A program made the position numbers and the translations under genes. Source: Paragemmobacter straminiformis (lineage in GTDB: Bacteria; Pseudomonadota; Alphaproteobacteria; Rhodobacterales; Rhodobacteraceae). Taken from it: a stretch of DNA of 64,000 bases. This document shows positions 41,109-49,516 of the stretch, one piece after another. Within the stretch, counting starts at the first letter, position 1, and every line of letters begins with the position of its first letter. Below the pieces are notes generated by a model. It saw nothing but the letters and a program-made list of their open reading frames with translations, had not been told where the DNA came from and made no database searches. Location: the NCBI RefSeq assembly GCF_014243445.1, contig NZ_JACLQD010000002.1:620001-684000 (forward strand). The letters run 5' to 3'.

Positions 41109-42332
41109 TCAGGCCGAGGCCTCGGCGCGATTTAGCGCACAATGGCGCCAAAGTGCGTCCATAGCGGTCACAAGCCGTTCAATTTGCTTAAGATCGTGGA
41201 CCGGCGACGGGGTGAAACGCAGCCGTTCGGTGCCGCGCGGAACGGTCGGAAAGTTGATCGGCTGGACGTAGATTCCGTAGCGGTCGAGCAGCATGTCGGA
41301 AAGCATCTTGCAATGCACGGGATCGCCCACATGGACCGGCACGATGTGGCTGCCGTGATCGATGATCGGCAGGCCAAGCGCCTTGAGACGCATCTTCAGG
41401 ACGCGGGCGTGCAGCTGTTGGGCGTCGCGCAGGTGCTGGGCGGTTTTCAGCACCCTGACGGCCGCAGCGGCCCCGGCCGCGACGACGGGCGGCAACGAGG
41501 TGGTGAAGATGAAACCGGGCGCGTAGGAGCGGACGGCATCGACCATGCGGGCCGAGGCGGCGATATAGCCGCCGAACACGCCGTAAGCCTTGCCCAGGGT
41601 TGCGTTGATGATGTCGACGCGGTGCATCTCGCCATCGCGTTCGGCGACCCCTGCCCCGTGCGGCCCGTACATGCCGACGGCGTGGACCTCGTCAAGGTAG
41701 GTGAGCGCGTTGAATTCGGCGGCGACGTCGCAGATGTCCTTGATCGGGCCGAAATCGCCGTCCATCGAATAGATCGATTCAAAGGCGATGAGCTTGGGCG
41801 CGGCCGGGTCGTCGGCGGCGAGGAGTTCGCGCAGATGTGCCACATCGTTATGGCGGAAGATGCGCTTCGGCCCGCCGCCCCGGCGCACGCCTTCGATCAT
41901 CGAGGCGTGGTTGAGCGCATCGGAATAGATGATGAGACCGGGGAAGATGCTGCGCAGGGTCGAGAGCGTGGCGTCATTGGCGATATAGGCCGACGAGAAC
42001 ACCAGTGCCGCGTCCTTGCCGTGCAGATCGGCCAGCTCGGCCTCGAGCCGCTTGTGATAGACCGTGGTGCCCGAGATGTTGCGCGTGCCGCCCGAGCCTG
42101 CGCCGGTGGCATCGAGCGCCTCGTGCATCGCGGCCAGAACCTCGGGGTGCTGGCCCATGCCGAGATAGTCGTTGCCGCACCAGACGGTGATGTCTTGCGA
42201 GGTGCCGTCGGGCCGCCGCCAGATCGCCTTGGGGAAGTGCCCGTTGACGCGTTCGATGTCGATGAAGGTGCGGTAGCGGCCTTCGTCATGCAGGCGCTGC
42301 AAGCTGGCATCGAGTGCGGCTTCGTAATCCAT
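41109..42332 (-). CDS. hemA: 5-aminolevulinate synthase
   Basis: A 407-residue ALAS (C4/Shemin pathway), which condenses glycine and succinyl-CoA in the first committed step of heme and bacteriochlorophyll synthesis. Signatures: [47 protein letters not shown], the PLP Lys in [14 protein letters not shown], and the C-terminal [12 protein letters not shown]. The start at 42332 gives [11 protein letters not shown] as in Rhodobacter enzymes. An exact FNR-type palindrome is centred about 78 bases upstream. Confidence 0.97.
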   Translation of the reverse strand: MDYEAALDASLQRLHDEGRYRTFIDIERVNGHFPKAIWRRPDGTSQDITVWCGNDYLGMGQHPEVLAAMHEALDATGAGSGGTRNISGTTVYHKRLEAELADLHGKDAALVFSSAYIANDATLSTLRSIFPGLIIYSDALNHASMIEGVRRGGGPKRIFRHNDVAHLRELLAADDPAAPKLIAFESIYSMDGDFGPIKDICDVAAEFNALTYLDEVHAVGMYGPHGAGVAERDGEMHRVDIINATLGKAYGVFGGYIAASARMVDAVRSYAPGFIFTTSLPPVVAAGAAAAVRVLKTAQHLRDAQQLHARVLKMRLKALGLPIIDHGSHIVPVHVGDPVHCKMLSDMLLDRYGIYVQPINFPTVPRGTERLRFTPSPVHDLKQIERLVTAMDALWRHCALNRAEASA

Positions 42333-42402
42333 CGTCGTCTCCCGGTCTGGTCCGGCGCTGCCGGTTTGCGACCCGTGGTAAAGATGAGTCCCGGACGCGG
42401 CC

Positions 42403-42416
42403 TTGACTTGGGTCAA
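42403..42416 (-). promoter_or_regulatory. FnrL-type box upstream of hemA
   Basis: TTGAC-TTGG-GTCAA is a perfect 14-base dyad of the FNR/FnrL class (TTGAY-N4-RTCAA). It is 71-84 bases before the hemA start codon, a place fit for activation under low oxygen; FnrL control of hemA is established in Rhodobacter sphaeroides. Confidence 0.8.
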
Positions 42417-42474
42417 GTCACGCCGCTTGGAAAGGGCCTTTGGCCGAAAACCGGCAAGGCCGATTGTCGCAGCC

Positions 42475-43041
42475 CTAGCCCTTGATCGCCACGGCGCAAT
42501 CGACGGCTTTCGGGTTCTTTTCGACACAGGCGGCGATGGCGGCGGCTTCATCCGCGCCGATGCCCCATGACCCCGTGGCCGCAGAAAGCGCCATCGCGCC
42601 GCCGTCATAGGCCGACTGGAAGGCGGCGGTCGCGTCGGACGACAGTTGCACACCGCCCGGCTGCCACCCCTCGGGGCGGACGACGGCGGCGACGACGCAT
42701 TCGGCGGCCCCCGTCTTTTTGGCATTGCATTCGGCCAGCGCCACGGCCGAGGCCGCTTCGACCGAATGGTAATTGGCGGCGGCGACTGTGGCTTCCGACA
42801 TCAGCCCCTCGTCGGGGGAAATGGCGATGGCGGCATAGTAAAGCTGGTCGCGGGCGACCATTTTCAGAACCTTGGACTGGTCCTTGGGCAAAAGATCGGG
42901 GGCGGTCATTTCGACCTCGGCGGCCTTGGGGGCGAAAAGCGTGGCCGATGCGGAATCGCCCGAGGCGACATCTTGCGCGAAGGCGCAGGGGATGCCGGCC
43001 AAAAGGGCCAGTGCCAGCCCGCCGAAGGTTGCCTTTGACAT
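42475..43041 (-). CDS. Secreted protein with two DUF4189-like repeats
   Basis: A 188-residue precursor with a signal peptide ([17 protein letters not shown], residues 6-22). Two similar segments follow. The first is about residues 68-118 ([12 protein letters not shown]... [24 protein letters not shown]) and the second about 145-187 ([13 protein letters not shown]... [22 protein letters not shown]). Each has a small-residue strand, an Ala-rich helix and a Cys pair about 10-12 residues apart, the DUF4189-type pattern. No function is known. It lies just upstream of hemA on the same strand, but the FnrL box between them argues for separate control. Confidence 0.75.
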   Translation of the reverse strand: MSKATFGGLALALLAGIPCAFAQDVASGDSASATLFAPKAAEVEMTAPDLLPKDQSKVLKMVARDQLYYAAIAISPDEGLMSEATVAAANYHSVEAASAVALAECNAKKTGAAECVVAAVVRPEGWQPGGVQLSSDATAAFQSAYDGGAMALSAATGSWGIGADEAAAIAACVEKNPKAVDCAVAIKG

Positions 43042-43157
43042 TCGTTCTCTCCGTCCGCTCGTACCGTCTGGCGCGTCTTTTAGCGCGGCTCTGCCGCTCT
43101 GGACAGGGGCGGAAGTGCTGATAGGGTCGCCATCGCATCACAAGAAGGAGACAGCCC

Positions 43158-44543
43158 ATGACAGCCCGCGCCGATCTTGACGCCGTTCTGAACCGGATCG
43201 ATCAGGACTTGCCCGACGCGCTTGCGCGACTGATGGAGCTGTTGCGGATCCCGTCGATCTCGACCGACCCCGCCTACAAGGCCGAGTGCGCGAAGGCGGC
43301 GGACTGGCTGGTCGAGGATTTGCGGACGCTGGGCTTCGAGGCCGCGTCGCGGCCCACGCCGGGCCATCCGATGGTGGTGGCGCATGGCGGGACAGGCGGC
43401 AAGCATGTGCTGTTTTACGGCCATTACGATGTGCAGCCGGTCGATCCCCTGTCGCTGTGGGACCGCGACCCGTTCGACCCCGAGGTGCAGGATACGCCCA
43501 AGGGCAAGGTGATCCGTGCGCGCGGCGCGTCGGATGACAAGGGGCAGTTGATGACCTTCATCGAAGCCTGCCGCGCGTGGAAGGCCGTGCATGGCAGCCT
43601 GCCCGCAAAGCTGACGATCTTTCTCGAGGGCGAGGAGGAATCGGGTTCGCCCTCGCTGATCCCGTTCATGCAGGAGAACGCGGACGAGTTGCGGGCCGAG
43701 TTGGCGCTGATCTGCGATACGGGGCTGTTCGAGGATGCGGTGCCCGCCATCACGACCATGCTGCGCGGGCTGGCGAAATCGGAATTCACCCTGCGGGCTG
43801 CGGACCGCGACCTGCATTCGGGCATGTATGGCGGCCTTGCGCGCAACCCCTTGCACGTGCTGACGCGGATTCTGGCGGGGCTGCATGACGACTCGGGGCG
43901 TGTGCAGGTGCCGGGCTTCTATGACGACGTGGCCGAATTGCCCGACAGCCTGCGCCAGCAATGGCAGGCGCTGGCTTTCGACCACCGCAAGTTCCTTGGC
44001 GATGTCGGCCTGTCGGTGCCTGCGGGCGAAGCCGACCGCACGCCGCTGGAAATGATCTGGTCGCGCCCGACGGCCGAAGTGAACGGGCTTTGGGGCGGCT
44101 ACAATGGCGCGGGATTCAAGACGGTGCTGCCGTCGGAGGCCCATGCCAAGGTGAGTTTCCGGCTGGTGTCGGCGCAGGACCCCGCCAAGGTGCTGACCGC
44201 CTTTCGGACTTGGGCCGAGGCGCAACTGCCGCCCGATTGCGAGATCATCTGGCATGATGCGGTCGAGGGAAGCCCCGCTTCGGTCATGTCGATCGAGGAT
44301 CCCGCCTTCGAGGCCGCGCGGGCGGCGCTGACCGAGGAATGGGGGCGGTCGGCGGCCTTTGTCGGCGCGGGCGGATCGATTCCGATCGCGGGGTATTTCA
44401 AGACCTATCTGGGCATGGACGCGATGCTGATCGGCTTTGGCCGCGATGACGACCAGATCCATTCGCCCAACGAGAAATACGACCTCGACTGTTTCCACAA
44501 GGGCATCCGGTCCTGGGCGCGCGTCTTGGCGAGGCTGGCATGA
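43158..44543 (+). CDS. M20 family dipeptidase
   Basis: A 461-residue metallopeptidase of the M20 (carnosinase-like/PepV-like) family. Metal and catalytic residues: GHYDVQPVD, RGASDDKGQ, EGEEESGS, the His in RDLHSGMYGG, and the late His in DDQIHSPNEKYD. The lid domain lies about residues 200-360. It hydrolyses dipeptides or related amides in the cytoplasm; the substrate is not evident. The GNAT gene overlaps its stop by 4 bases. Confidence 0.94.
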   Translation: MTARADLDAVLNRIDQDLPDALARLMELLRIPSISTDPAYKAECAKAADWLVEDLRTLGFEAASRPTPGHPMVVAHGGTGGKHVLFYGHYDVQPVDPLSLWDRDPFDPEVQDTPKGKVIRARGASDDKGQLMTFIEACRAWKAVHGSLPAKLTIFLEGEEESGSPSLIPFMQENADELRAELALICDTGLFEDAVPAITTMLRGLAKSEFTLRAADRDLHSGMYGGLARNPLHVLTRILAGLHDDSGRVQVPGFYDDVAELPDSLRQQWQALAFDHRKFLGDVGLSVPAGEADRTPLEMIWSRPTAEVNGLWGGYNGAGFKTVLPSEAHAKVSFRLVSAQDPAKVLTAFRTWAEAQLPPDCEIIWHDAVEGSPASVMSIEDPAFEAARAALTEEWGRSAAFVGAGGSIPIAGYFKTYLGMDAMLIGFGRDDDQIHSPNEKYDLDCFHKGIRSWARVLARLA

Positions 44544-44974
44544 TCCGCGACGCGACCCCGCAGGACGAGGCGGGCTGGCGCGGGCTTTGGGACCAGTACC
44601 TTGCCTTTTACGATGTGACGCTGGCGCCCGAGGTGACGGAGGCCACATGGGCGCGGCTGATGGACCCGGCCAGCCCCGTCAAGGCGCGGCTGGCCTTTGA
44701 CGGCGGCGAGATGGTGGGTTTTGCCATCCACCTCAACCATCCGTCGACTTGGGTTCTGGGGAACGATTGCTATCTGGAGGACCTGTTCCTGTCGCCCGCC
44801 GCCCGTGGCAAGGGGATGGGGCGTGCCCTGATCGAGGATTTGCAGGCGCTGGCCCGAGCCAAGGGCTGGCACCGGCTTTACTGGCACACCGACGAAGGCA
44901 ACAGCGTGGCCCGGCGGCTTTACGACCGTTTCACCCCCTATGACGGGCATGTGCGCTACCGCATGACGCTGTGA
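44540..44974 (+). CDS. GNAT family N-acetyltransferase
   Basis: A 144-residue acetyltransferase: opening IRDATPQDEAGWRGLWDQYLAFYD, acetyl-CoA motif ARGKGMGRALI (about residues 87-97) after LEDLFLSP, and the closing WHTDEGNSVARRLYDRF. It acetylates an amino group of an unknown acceptor. Coupling (ATGA) to the dipeptidase may mean the acceptor is an amino acid or peptide. Confidence 0.93.
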   Translation: MIRDATPQDEAGWRGLWDQYLAFYDVTLAPEVTEATWARLMDPASPVKARLAFDGGEMVGFAIHLNHPSTWVLGNDCYLEDLFLSPAARGKGMGRALIEDLQALARAKGWHRLYWHTDEGNSVARRLYDRFTPYDGHVRYRMTL

Positions 44975-44984
44975 GGAAAAGCAA

Positions 44985-45013
44985 AAAGGCGACCCGATCG
45001 GGTCGCCTTTTTT
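44985..45013. terminator. Bidirectional terminator after the GNAT gene
   Basis: A perfect 26-base palindrome from 44985 (AAAGGCGACCC on the left, GGGTCGCCTTT on the right) ending in T6. It lies between the GNAT gene and the convergent tRNA-Asp. Confidence 0.88.
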
Positions 45014-45019
45014 GAAGAG

Positions 45020-45096
45020 TGGCGCGGTTGACGGGGCTCGAACCCGCGACCCCCGGCGTGACAGGCCGGTACTCTAACCAACTGAGCTACAACCGC
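45020..45096 (-). tRNA. tRNA-Asp (GTC), copy 1
   Basis: 77 bases including encoded CCA. 5' acceptor GCGGTTG pairs with CAACCGC, discriminator G, anticodon loop CTGTCAC with GTC, T-arm GCGGGTTCGAGCCCCGT. Identical to the copy at 45122-45198. Confidence 0.97.
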
Positions 45097-45121
45097 GCAA
45101 TACGTTCGGGAGGGAGGGCTG

Positions 45122-45198
45122 TGGCGCGGTTGACGGGGCTCGAACCCGCGACCCCCGGCGTGACAGGCCGGTACTCTAACCAACTGAGCTACAACCGC
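45122..45198 (-). tRNA. tRNA-Asp (GTC), copy 2
   Basis: Identical in all 77 bases to the tRNA-Asp 102 bases away, with CCA encoded. The pair is a tandem duplication and is probably one transcript running toward 45020. Confidence 0.97.
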
Positions 45199-45297
45199 GT
45201 ATCCACGGCCCGGCCCTCCGAACGTGAGCGGGTATTACGGAAGGGCGCGGGCGGCGTCAAGCGACCTTTCGGATTTTTTCGCCGCTCGCCGCGACTT

Positions 45298-45410
45298 GCG
45301 GGATTTACGCAAATCCCGCAGCGGTTTCTGACGCAGAAACCGCTTCCGACCGTTGGCGCAGAACCGGAATTTGCGCCAAATTCCGGCGCGATTTTTGCAT
45401 CAAAAATCGC
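45298..45410. repeat. Array of four short hairpins, second copy of the design
   Basis: Hairpins at 45298-45319, 45320-45344, 45364-45386 and 45388-45410. All arms are perfect, 9-10 bases (e.g. CCGGAATTT/AAATTCCGG), with loops ACGC, GACGC, GCGCC and GCATC. It lies between the tRNA-Asp pair and the 3' end of the pirin gene; compare 7854-7963. Confidence 0.82.
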
Positions 45411-45412
45411 CC

Positions 45413-46345
45413 TTACGGCGCCGGAATGAACTCTGCATCATCCCCCGGCGGCAGGCGGAAGCGGCCATGCGCCCAGTCGCCGGCGCGCCATGCTTCCTTG
45501 GCGGCCTCGATGCGCTCTTTCGACGAGGCGACGAAATTCCACCAGATATGACGCGGACCATCCATCGTCGCACCGCCCAGCAGCATCAGGCGCGCGCCAT
45601 CCTCGCCCGCCCTGACCGAGATGCGGTCGCCGGGGCGGAACACCAGCATCTGGCCCGCAGGAAAGGTCTGGCCGCCCACCGAAACGCTGCCCGCGATGAT
45701 GTAGATGCCGCGATCCTCGTGGTCATCGGGAAGGGGAATCGCGGCGCGGGGGGACAGGGTGGCATCGGCGTAGAACACCTCGGACGGGGTTTTCAGATCG
45801 ACCCGTTCGCCCCATGCCGTGCCAAGGATCAGCTTGACCTGCTTGCCCTCGCCTTCGAGGTCGGGCAGGGCCGCGCCGTGGGCGTGGTGGAAGGCGGCGG
45901 GGTCATCCTCGTTCGCCTTTGGCAGGGCAAGCCATGTCTGAAGGCCGAAGAGGCCATGGGGCGACTGGCGCATCGGGCCATCGGTGCGTTCGGAATGGGT
46001 GATGCCGTGGCCTGCGAACATCAGGTTCACCGCCCCCGGTTCGATCCACTGGTCGGTGCCGAGGCTGTCGCGGTGGTGCATCTTGCCCTTGAGCAGGTAG
46101 GTCACCGTGGCAAGCCCGATATGGGGGTGGGGGCGCACGTCGATGCCCTGCCCCGTCAGAAATTCGGCGGGGCCCATCTGGTCGAAAAAGATGAAGGGCC
46201 CGACCATCTGGCGCTGGGCCGAGGGCAAGGCGCGGCGCACCTCGAAGCCGCCAAGGTCGCGGGCGCGGGGCACGATCACCGTCTCGATGGCATCGACGGC
46301 ATCGCCGATCGGGATCGACGGGTCGAGGGCGGGGTTCCAGCTCAT
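45413..46345 (-). CDS. Pirin family protein
   Basis: A 310-residue bicupin. The N-terminal pirin domain has the metal-binding RPHPHIGLATVTYLLKGKMHHRDSLG, with His/His and a later His and Glu (HSERTD); the C-terminal cupin lies from about residue 190 (EDRGIYIIAGSVSVGG). Bacterial pirins may be quercetin dioxygenase-like or regulatory. It ends directly at the hairpin array, which may serve as its 3' end. Confidence 0.94.
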   Translation of the reverse strand: MSWNPALDPSIPIGDAVDAIETVIVPRARDLGGFEVRRALPSAQRQMVGPFIFFDQMGPAEFLTGQGIDVRPHPHIGLATVTYLLKGKMHHRDSLGTDQWIEPGAVNLMFAGHGITHSERTDGPMRQSPHGLFGLQTWLALPKANEDDPAAFHHAHGAALPDLEGEGKQVKLILGTAWGERVDLKTPSEVFYADATLSPRAAIPLPDDHEDRGIYIIAGSVSVGGQTFPAGQMLVFRPGDRISVRAGEDGARLMLLGGATMDGPRHIWWNFVASSKERIEAAKEAWRAGDWAHGRFRLPPGDDAEFIPAP

Positions 46346-46560
46346 ATCGGCCTCCGGAGTTTCATTCTGAAAAGATAGGGGATCGGGGGGCCGCTGTCAT
46401 GCACCCTGCCCCGCGCCGTCTCTGTGCGGTGAGGCACAGAGCGCGCAAGAATCTTGCGGGCCGAGGGAACCGGAACCGCAGTTCGGGCGCTGTGGGGGTG
46501 GACCGGTTGGCTTCGCTTGCCCAGCCCGCGCGGTCGGATCAGCCAAAGGACATGCTGCCC

Positions 46561-46761
46561 ATGAAACCTGTCAAAACCACCGCCGCCGCCCTGCTTTTCG
46601 CGCTTGTCGCCCAGACCGCCCTTGCCGGCGGCATGGCCGAGCCGGTCACCGAGCCGGTCATGGCCCCCGCCGTTGTCGAACAGCAGACCAGTTCGAGTGC
46701 GCAGGGGCTGATCGTGCCCTTGCTGCTGCTGGTCGTTCTTGCCGCGGCTGTTTCGAATTGA
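46561..46761 (+). CDS. Small exported protein with C-terminal membrane helix
   Basis: A 66-residue protein: signal peptide (PVKTTAAALLFALVAQTALA, mature start GGMAEPVTEP), a short Val/Pro/Glu linker, a SSSAQG segment, and a C-terminal hydrophobic helix (LIVPLLLLVVLAAAVSN). ATG 46561 is preferred over 46552, because AAAGGA at 46545-46550 is 10 bases from it. The function is unknown. A strong terminator follows at once. Confidence 0.7.
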   Translation: MKPVKTTAAALLFALVAQTALAGGMAEPVTEPVMAPAVVEQQTSSSAQGLIVPLLLLVVLAAAVSN

Positions 46762-46768
46762 TCGCTGC

Positions 46769-46794
46769 CAAGGGGGGCTTTCGCGCCCCCCTTG
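46769..46794. terminator. Hairpin terminator between the small exported gene and the aminotransferase gene
   Basis: CAAGGGGGGC (46769-46778), loop TTTCGC, GCCCCCCTTG (46785-46794). It lies between convergent genes. Confidence 0.75.
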
Positions 46795-46796
46795 CG

Positions 46797-48092
46797 TTAG
46801 AGCCGCTTCAGGACACGCTCTAGCCGCTCGGCAAAGAGCGCGACATGCGCGCTGCCAAAGACCAGCGGCGGGCGTATCTTGAGGACGTTGCCATTTGGGC
46901 CGGTCGCGCTGATGAGAACGCGCTCGTCGCGCAGGCCGTTGACGATGCGGGCGGCCATTGCGGCATCGGGCTTGCCGTCGGTCACGATGTCGAGCCCCAG
47001 GAACAGCCCGGCGCTTCGCAGATCGCCCAGACGCGGGTCGGTCAGGCCGCGCAGGGCGGTGGCGAATTCCGCCCCGACCTTGCGGGCGTTTTCCTGAAGC
47101 CCCTCGCCCTCGACCACGTCAAGAACGGCCATCGCGGTTGCGGCGGCTACGGCATTGCCGCCGAAGGTGTTGAAGTAACGGGCCTTTGCGCCGAAATCCT
47201 TGACCACATGCGGTTGCAGGACAAGCCCCGCCACCGGATAGCCGTTGCCCATCGGCTTGCCGAGCGAGACCATGTCGGGCAGCACGGCGTGACGCGCGAA
47301 CCCCCACATCGCATCGCCCGTGCGGCCGAAACCGGGCTGCACCTCGTCGGCGATGAACAGGCCCCCTGCGGCGTGGATGGCATCGACCGCACCTTGCAGA
47401 AAACCGGCGGGGGCGGCGAAAACCCCGTCCGAGGAAAAGATGGTATCGACGATCAGCACGGCGGGTTTGATGCCGTGGCGGATCAGGTCGTCGATGGCGG
47501 CCTGCACATGGGCGGTAAAGGTTGCGGCCGGGTCGCCAAGGCGCGCATCGGGGGCCGGAACGGTGCGGACATGGCCGCCCAGCGGCACGCCGGGGCCGAG
47601 AGAGGGCGAGAATTCGGCCACGGCCGCCGTCACACCGTGATAGGCGTTTTCGGTGACGATCACCCCCATGCCGCCCGTCGCCGCGCGGGCAAGGCGGATG
47701 GCAAGGTCATTCGCCTCGGACCCCGTGCAGGTGAACATCACGTGGCAAAGCTCTGACGGGAAATGGGAAAGCAGCCTTTCGGCATAGCTGAGAACCGTGT
47801 CGTGCAGATAGCGGGTGTGGCTGGCAAGCAGCGCCGACTGGCGGGCGGTGGCGGCCAGCACATGCGGGTGGCAATGCCCGACCGAGGCCACGTTGTTGTA
47901 GGTGTCGAGGTAGGCGTTGCCTTCGGGGTCGTAAAGCCAGACGCCCTCGCCCCGCACCAGATGGACGGGGGTCTGGTAGAACAGGCGATACGCGGGGCCA
48001 AGCACGCGCTGGCGGCGGGCGACGAGTTGCGCTTCGGTTTCGGGCAGGTCGACCGCTCCGGCGACAAAGGCGTTGGGCATCGGGTCGCGCAT
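46797..48092 (-). CDS. Class III PLP enzyme, predicted phospho-lyase of the AGXT2L type
   Basis: A 431-residue fold-type I PLP enzyme: VWLYDPEGNAYLDTYNNVASVGHCHP, FTCTGSEANDLAIRLAR, DEVQPGFGRTG, Schiff-base Lys in MVSLGKPMGNGYPV, and FNTFGGN. Sequence style resembles the class III group that includes ethanolamine-phosphate and 5-phosphohydroxylysine phospho-lyases. The gene directly upstream encodes a hydroxylysine-kinase-like phosphotransferase, two bases away, which strongly suggests a kinase plus lyase pair acting on an amino alcohol. A plain aminotransferase remains possible. The start at 48092 has GCGAGG upstream. Confidence 0.9.
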   Translation of the reverse strand: MRDPMPNAFVAGAVDLPETEAQLVARRQRVLGPAYRLFYQTPVHLVRGEGVWLYDPEGNAYLDTYNNVASVGHCHPHVLAATARQSALLASHTRYLHDTVLSYAERLLSHFPSELCHVMFTCTGSEANDLAIRLARAATGGMGVIVTENAYHGVTAAVAEFSPSLGPGVPLGGHVRTVPAPDARLGDPAATFTAHVQAAIDDLIRHGIKPAVLIVDTIFSSDGVFAAPAGFLQGAVDAIHAAGGLFIADEVQPGFGRTGDAMWGFARHAVLPDMVSLGKPMGNGYPVAGLVLQPHVVKDFGAKARYFNTFGGNAVAAATAMAVLDVVEGEGLQENARKVGAEFATALRGLTDPRLGDLRSAGLFLGLDIVTDGKPDAAMAARIVNGLRDERVLISATGPNGNVLKIRPPLVFGSAHVALFAERLERVLKRL

Positions 48093-48094
48093 GA

Positions 48095-49135
48095 CTACCT
48101 CGCTACGGGGCAAGCGGATGAAAGGGCGGCGGCGACCTCGACCGGGTCGAGTGCGGCAAGAGATTGCAGCCCCGCCCGCGCCGAGGGGAAATTGCGCAGG
48201 ATATAGGGGGCGTTTTCGGGGTATTTCGCGGCGCGCCAGCTTGCGATGGCGATGGTGGTGACCATGCGGGCGGCGACAAGGTCGAAGTAGACGCCCAGCT
48301 CGTCGCGGGTAAGAGGGTTCACCGCGTGATAGGCCGCCGCAAAGCGGGTGAGCGAGCCAAGCGCGTCTTCGCGGTCGATGCGGTAGGCTGCCGCGACGGC
48401 AAGGTCGCAGACAAGCGGCGTGCGGACCATGTCACCGAAGTCGAGGATGCCCGCCACGCGGTCGGGGGCTGCGGGGTCGACCAGCACGTTATGCGGGTTG
48501 AGGTCGCTGTGGACCACCTGCCAGCGCAGGCGGGGCAGGTGCGGCGCCACGCTTGCGGCGAAACGATGCAGCACGTCGGCGCAAAGGTCACGCGCGACGG
48601 GATCTGAGATATCATCAAGCAGGGCAACGAGTTGCGCTGCGTTCTTGATATCCCATTGCAAGATGTGGTCGGCGCCGGAATCGGCAAAGCCGGACAGGGC
48701 GCGGGTCAGGCGGGCAAGCATCTGCGCCAGCGCCACCGATTGAGCGGGGCTTTGCGGGGCCGCGTGCAACGGCACGCCGTCGAGCCAGGTCAGCACCCGC
48801 ATCAGATGGCCATCGGGCAGGACCACATCATCCTGACCGTCCAGCGCGGCAACAACGCGGGGCACGGGCAGCCCTGCATCCTGTGCCGCGATATGGCGCA
48901 GGGCACGGTTCTGCATGCGCTGGATGCCGTGGCCTTCGGCAAGGTTGGCGATCTTGACGACGAAGCCGCCTTGCGGTCCGGCCAGATGGTGGTTGAGGTC
49001 GCGCTCGGAGGTGAGCGGTGACAGGCGCCCTGTCAGGCCCCAGTGGCGGGCCGCAAGGTCGGCCACCTGATCCGCCGAAAAGGCGGGTGGCAAGGTGTCG
49101 AGCGATCCGCCAAGCGGCGGCGTGATGATGGTCAT
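48095..49135 (-). CDS. APH-type small-molecule kinase, hydroxylysine kinase-like
   Basis: A 346-residue phosphotransferase of the APH/choline-kinase fold. Visible are a nucleotide-binding segment SERDLNHHLAGPQGGFVVKIAN, the Brenner-type catalytic motif VVHSDLNPHNVLVD, and the metal-binding ILDFGDM. Resistance enzymes lack the DLNHHL-type opening, which is typical of the HYKK/AGPHD1 group. It phosphorylates a small hydroxyl-amine, and its product may be cut by the downstream PLP enzyme. The start at 49135 has a strong GGAGGGG site. An ORF extending to 49429 runs through a tRNA gene and is rejected. Confidence 0.88.
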   Translation of the reverse strand: MTIITPPLGGSLDTLPPAFSADQVADLAARHWGLTGRLSPLTSERDLNHHLAGPQGGFVVKIANLAEGHGIQRMQNRALRHIAAQDAGLPVPRVVAALDGQDDVVLPDGHLMRVLTWLDGVPLHAAPQSPAQSVALAQMLARLTRALSGFADSGADHILQWDIKNAAQLVALLDDISDPVARDLCADVLHRFAASVAPHLPRLRWQVVHSDLNPHNVLVDPAAPDRVAGILDFGDMVRTPLVCDLAVAAAYRIDREDALGSLTRFAAAYHAVNPLTRDELGVYFDLVAARMVTTIAIASWRAAKYPENAPYILRNFPSARAGLQSLAALDPVEVAAALSSACPVAR

Positions 49136-49224
49136 GGTCCCCTCCGGCCCCTTGTCCCCTGTTTGACCAAGAAGTGCCGCGAAAGGAAAGCCGGAATTGA
49201 TCGGCGCGATTTCTGGGGGGGATA

Positions 49225-49300
49225 TGGTGGGCGGTGAGGGACTCGAACCCCCGACAACCTCGGTGTAAACGAGACGCTCTACCAACTGAGCTAACCGCCC
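49225..49300 (-). tRNA. tRNA-Val (TAC)
   Basis: 76 bases with encoded CCA: acceptor GGGCGGT/ACCGCCC, anticodon loop TTTACAC giving TAC, stem TCTCG/CGAGG, T-loop TTCGAGT. Confidence 0.96.
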
Positions 49301-49402
49301 GCCCTTGCCGCGGGGTTTAGCCCAAGCGGGGCCGTGGCGGCAAGCGCAAAAGGCAGGGCAAAAGGCGGGTCGGGCTGGGGGGAGCCAAAATGCAAGAAGC
49401 GC

Positions 49403-49424
49403 CGCACGGGGCGACGCTTCCTGT
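49403..49424 (-). terminator. Hairpin downstream of tRNA-Val (CAC)
   Basis: On the minus strand, GAAGCGTCGCC pairs with GCGGCGCTTC (one mismatch), followed by TTGCATTTT. It lies just after the 3' end of tRNA-Val (CAC). Confidence 0.5.
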
Positions 49425-49428
49425 AGCA

Positions 49429-49503
49429 TGGTGGGCGATAACGGATTTGAACCGCTGACATCTTCGATGTGAACGAAGCGCTCTACCGCTGAGCTAATCG
49501 CCC
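49429..49503 (-). tRNA. tRNA-Val (CAC)
   Basis: 75 bases with encoded CCA: acceptor GGGCGAT/ATCGCCC, anticodon stem CTTCG/CGAAG with loop TTCACAT giving CAC. Confidence 0.95.
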
Positions 49504-49516
49504 GATGGCGCGGTGT

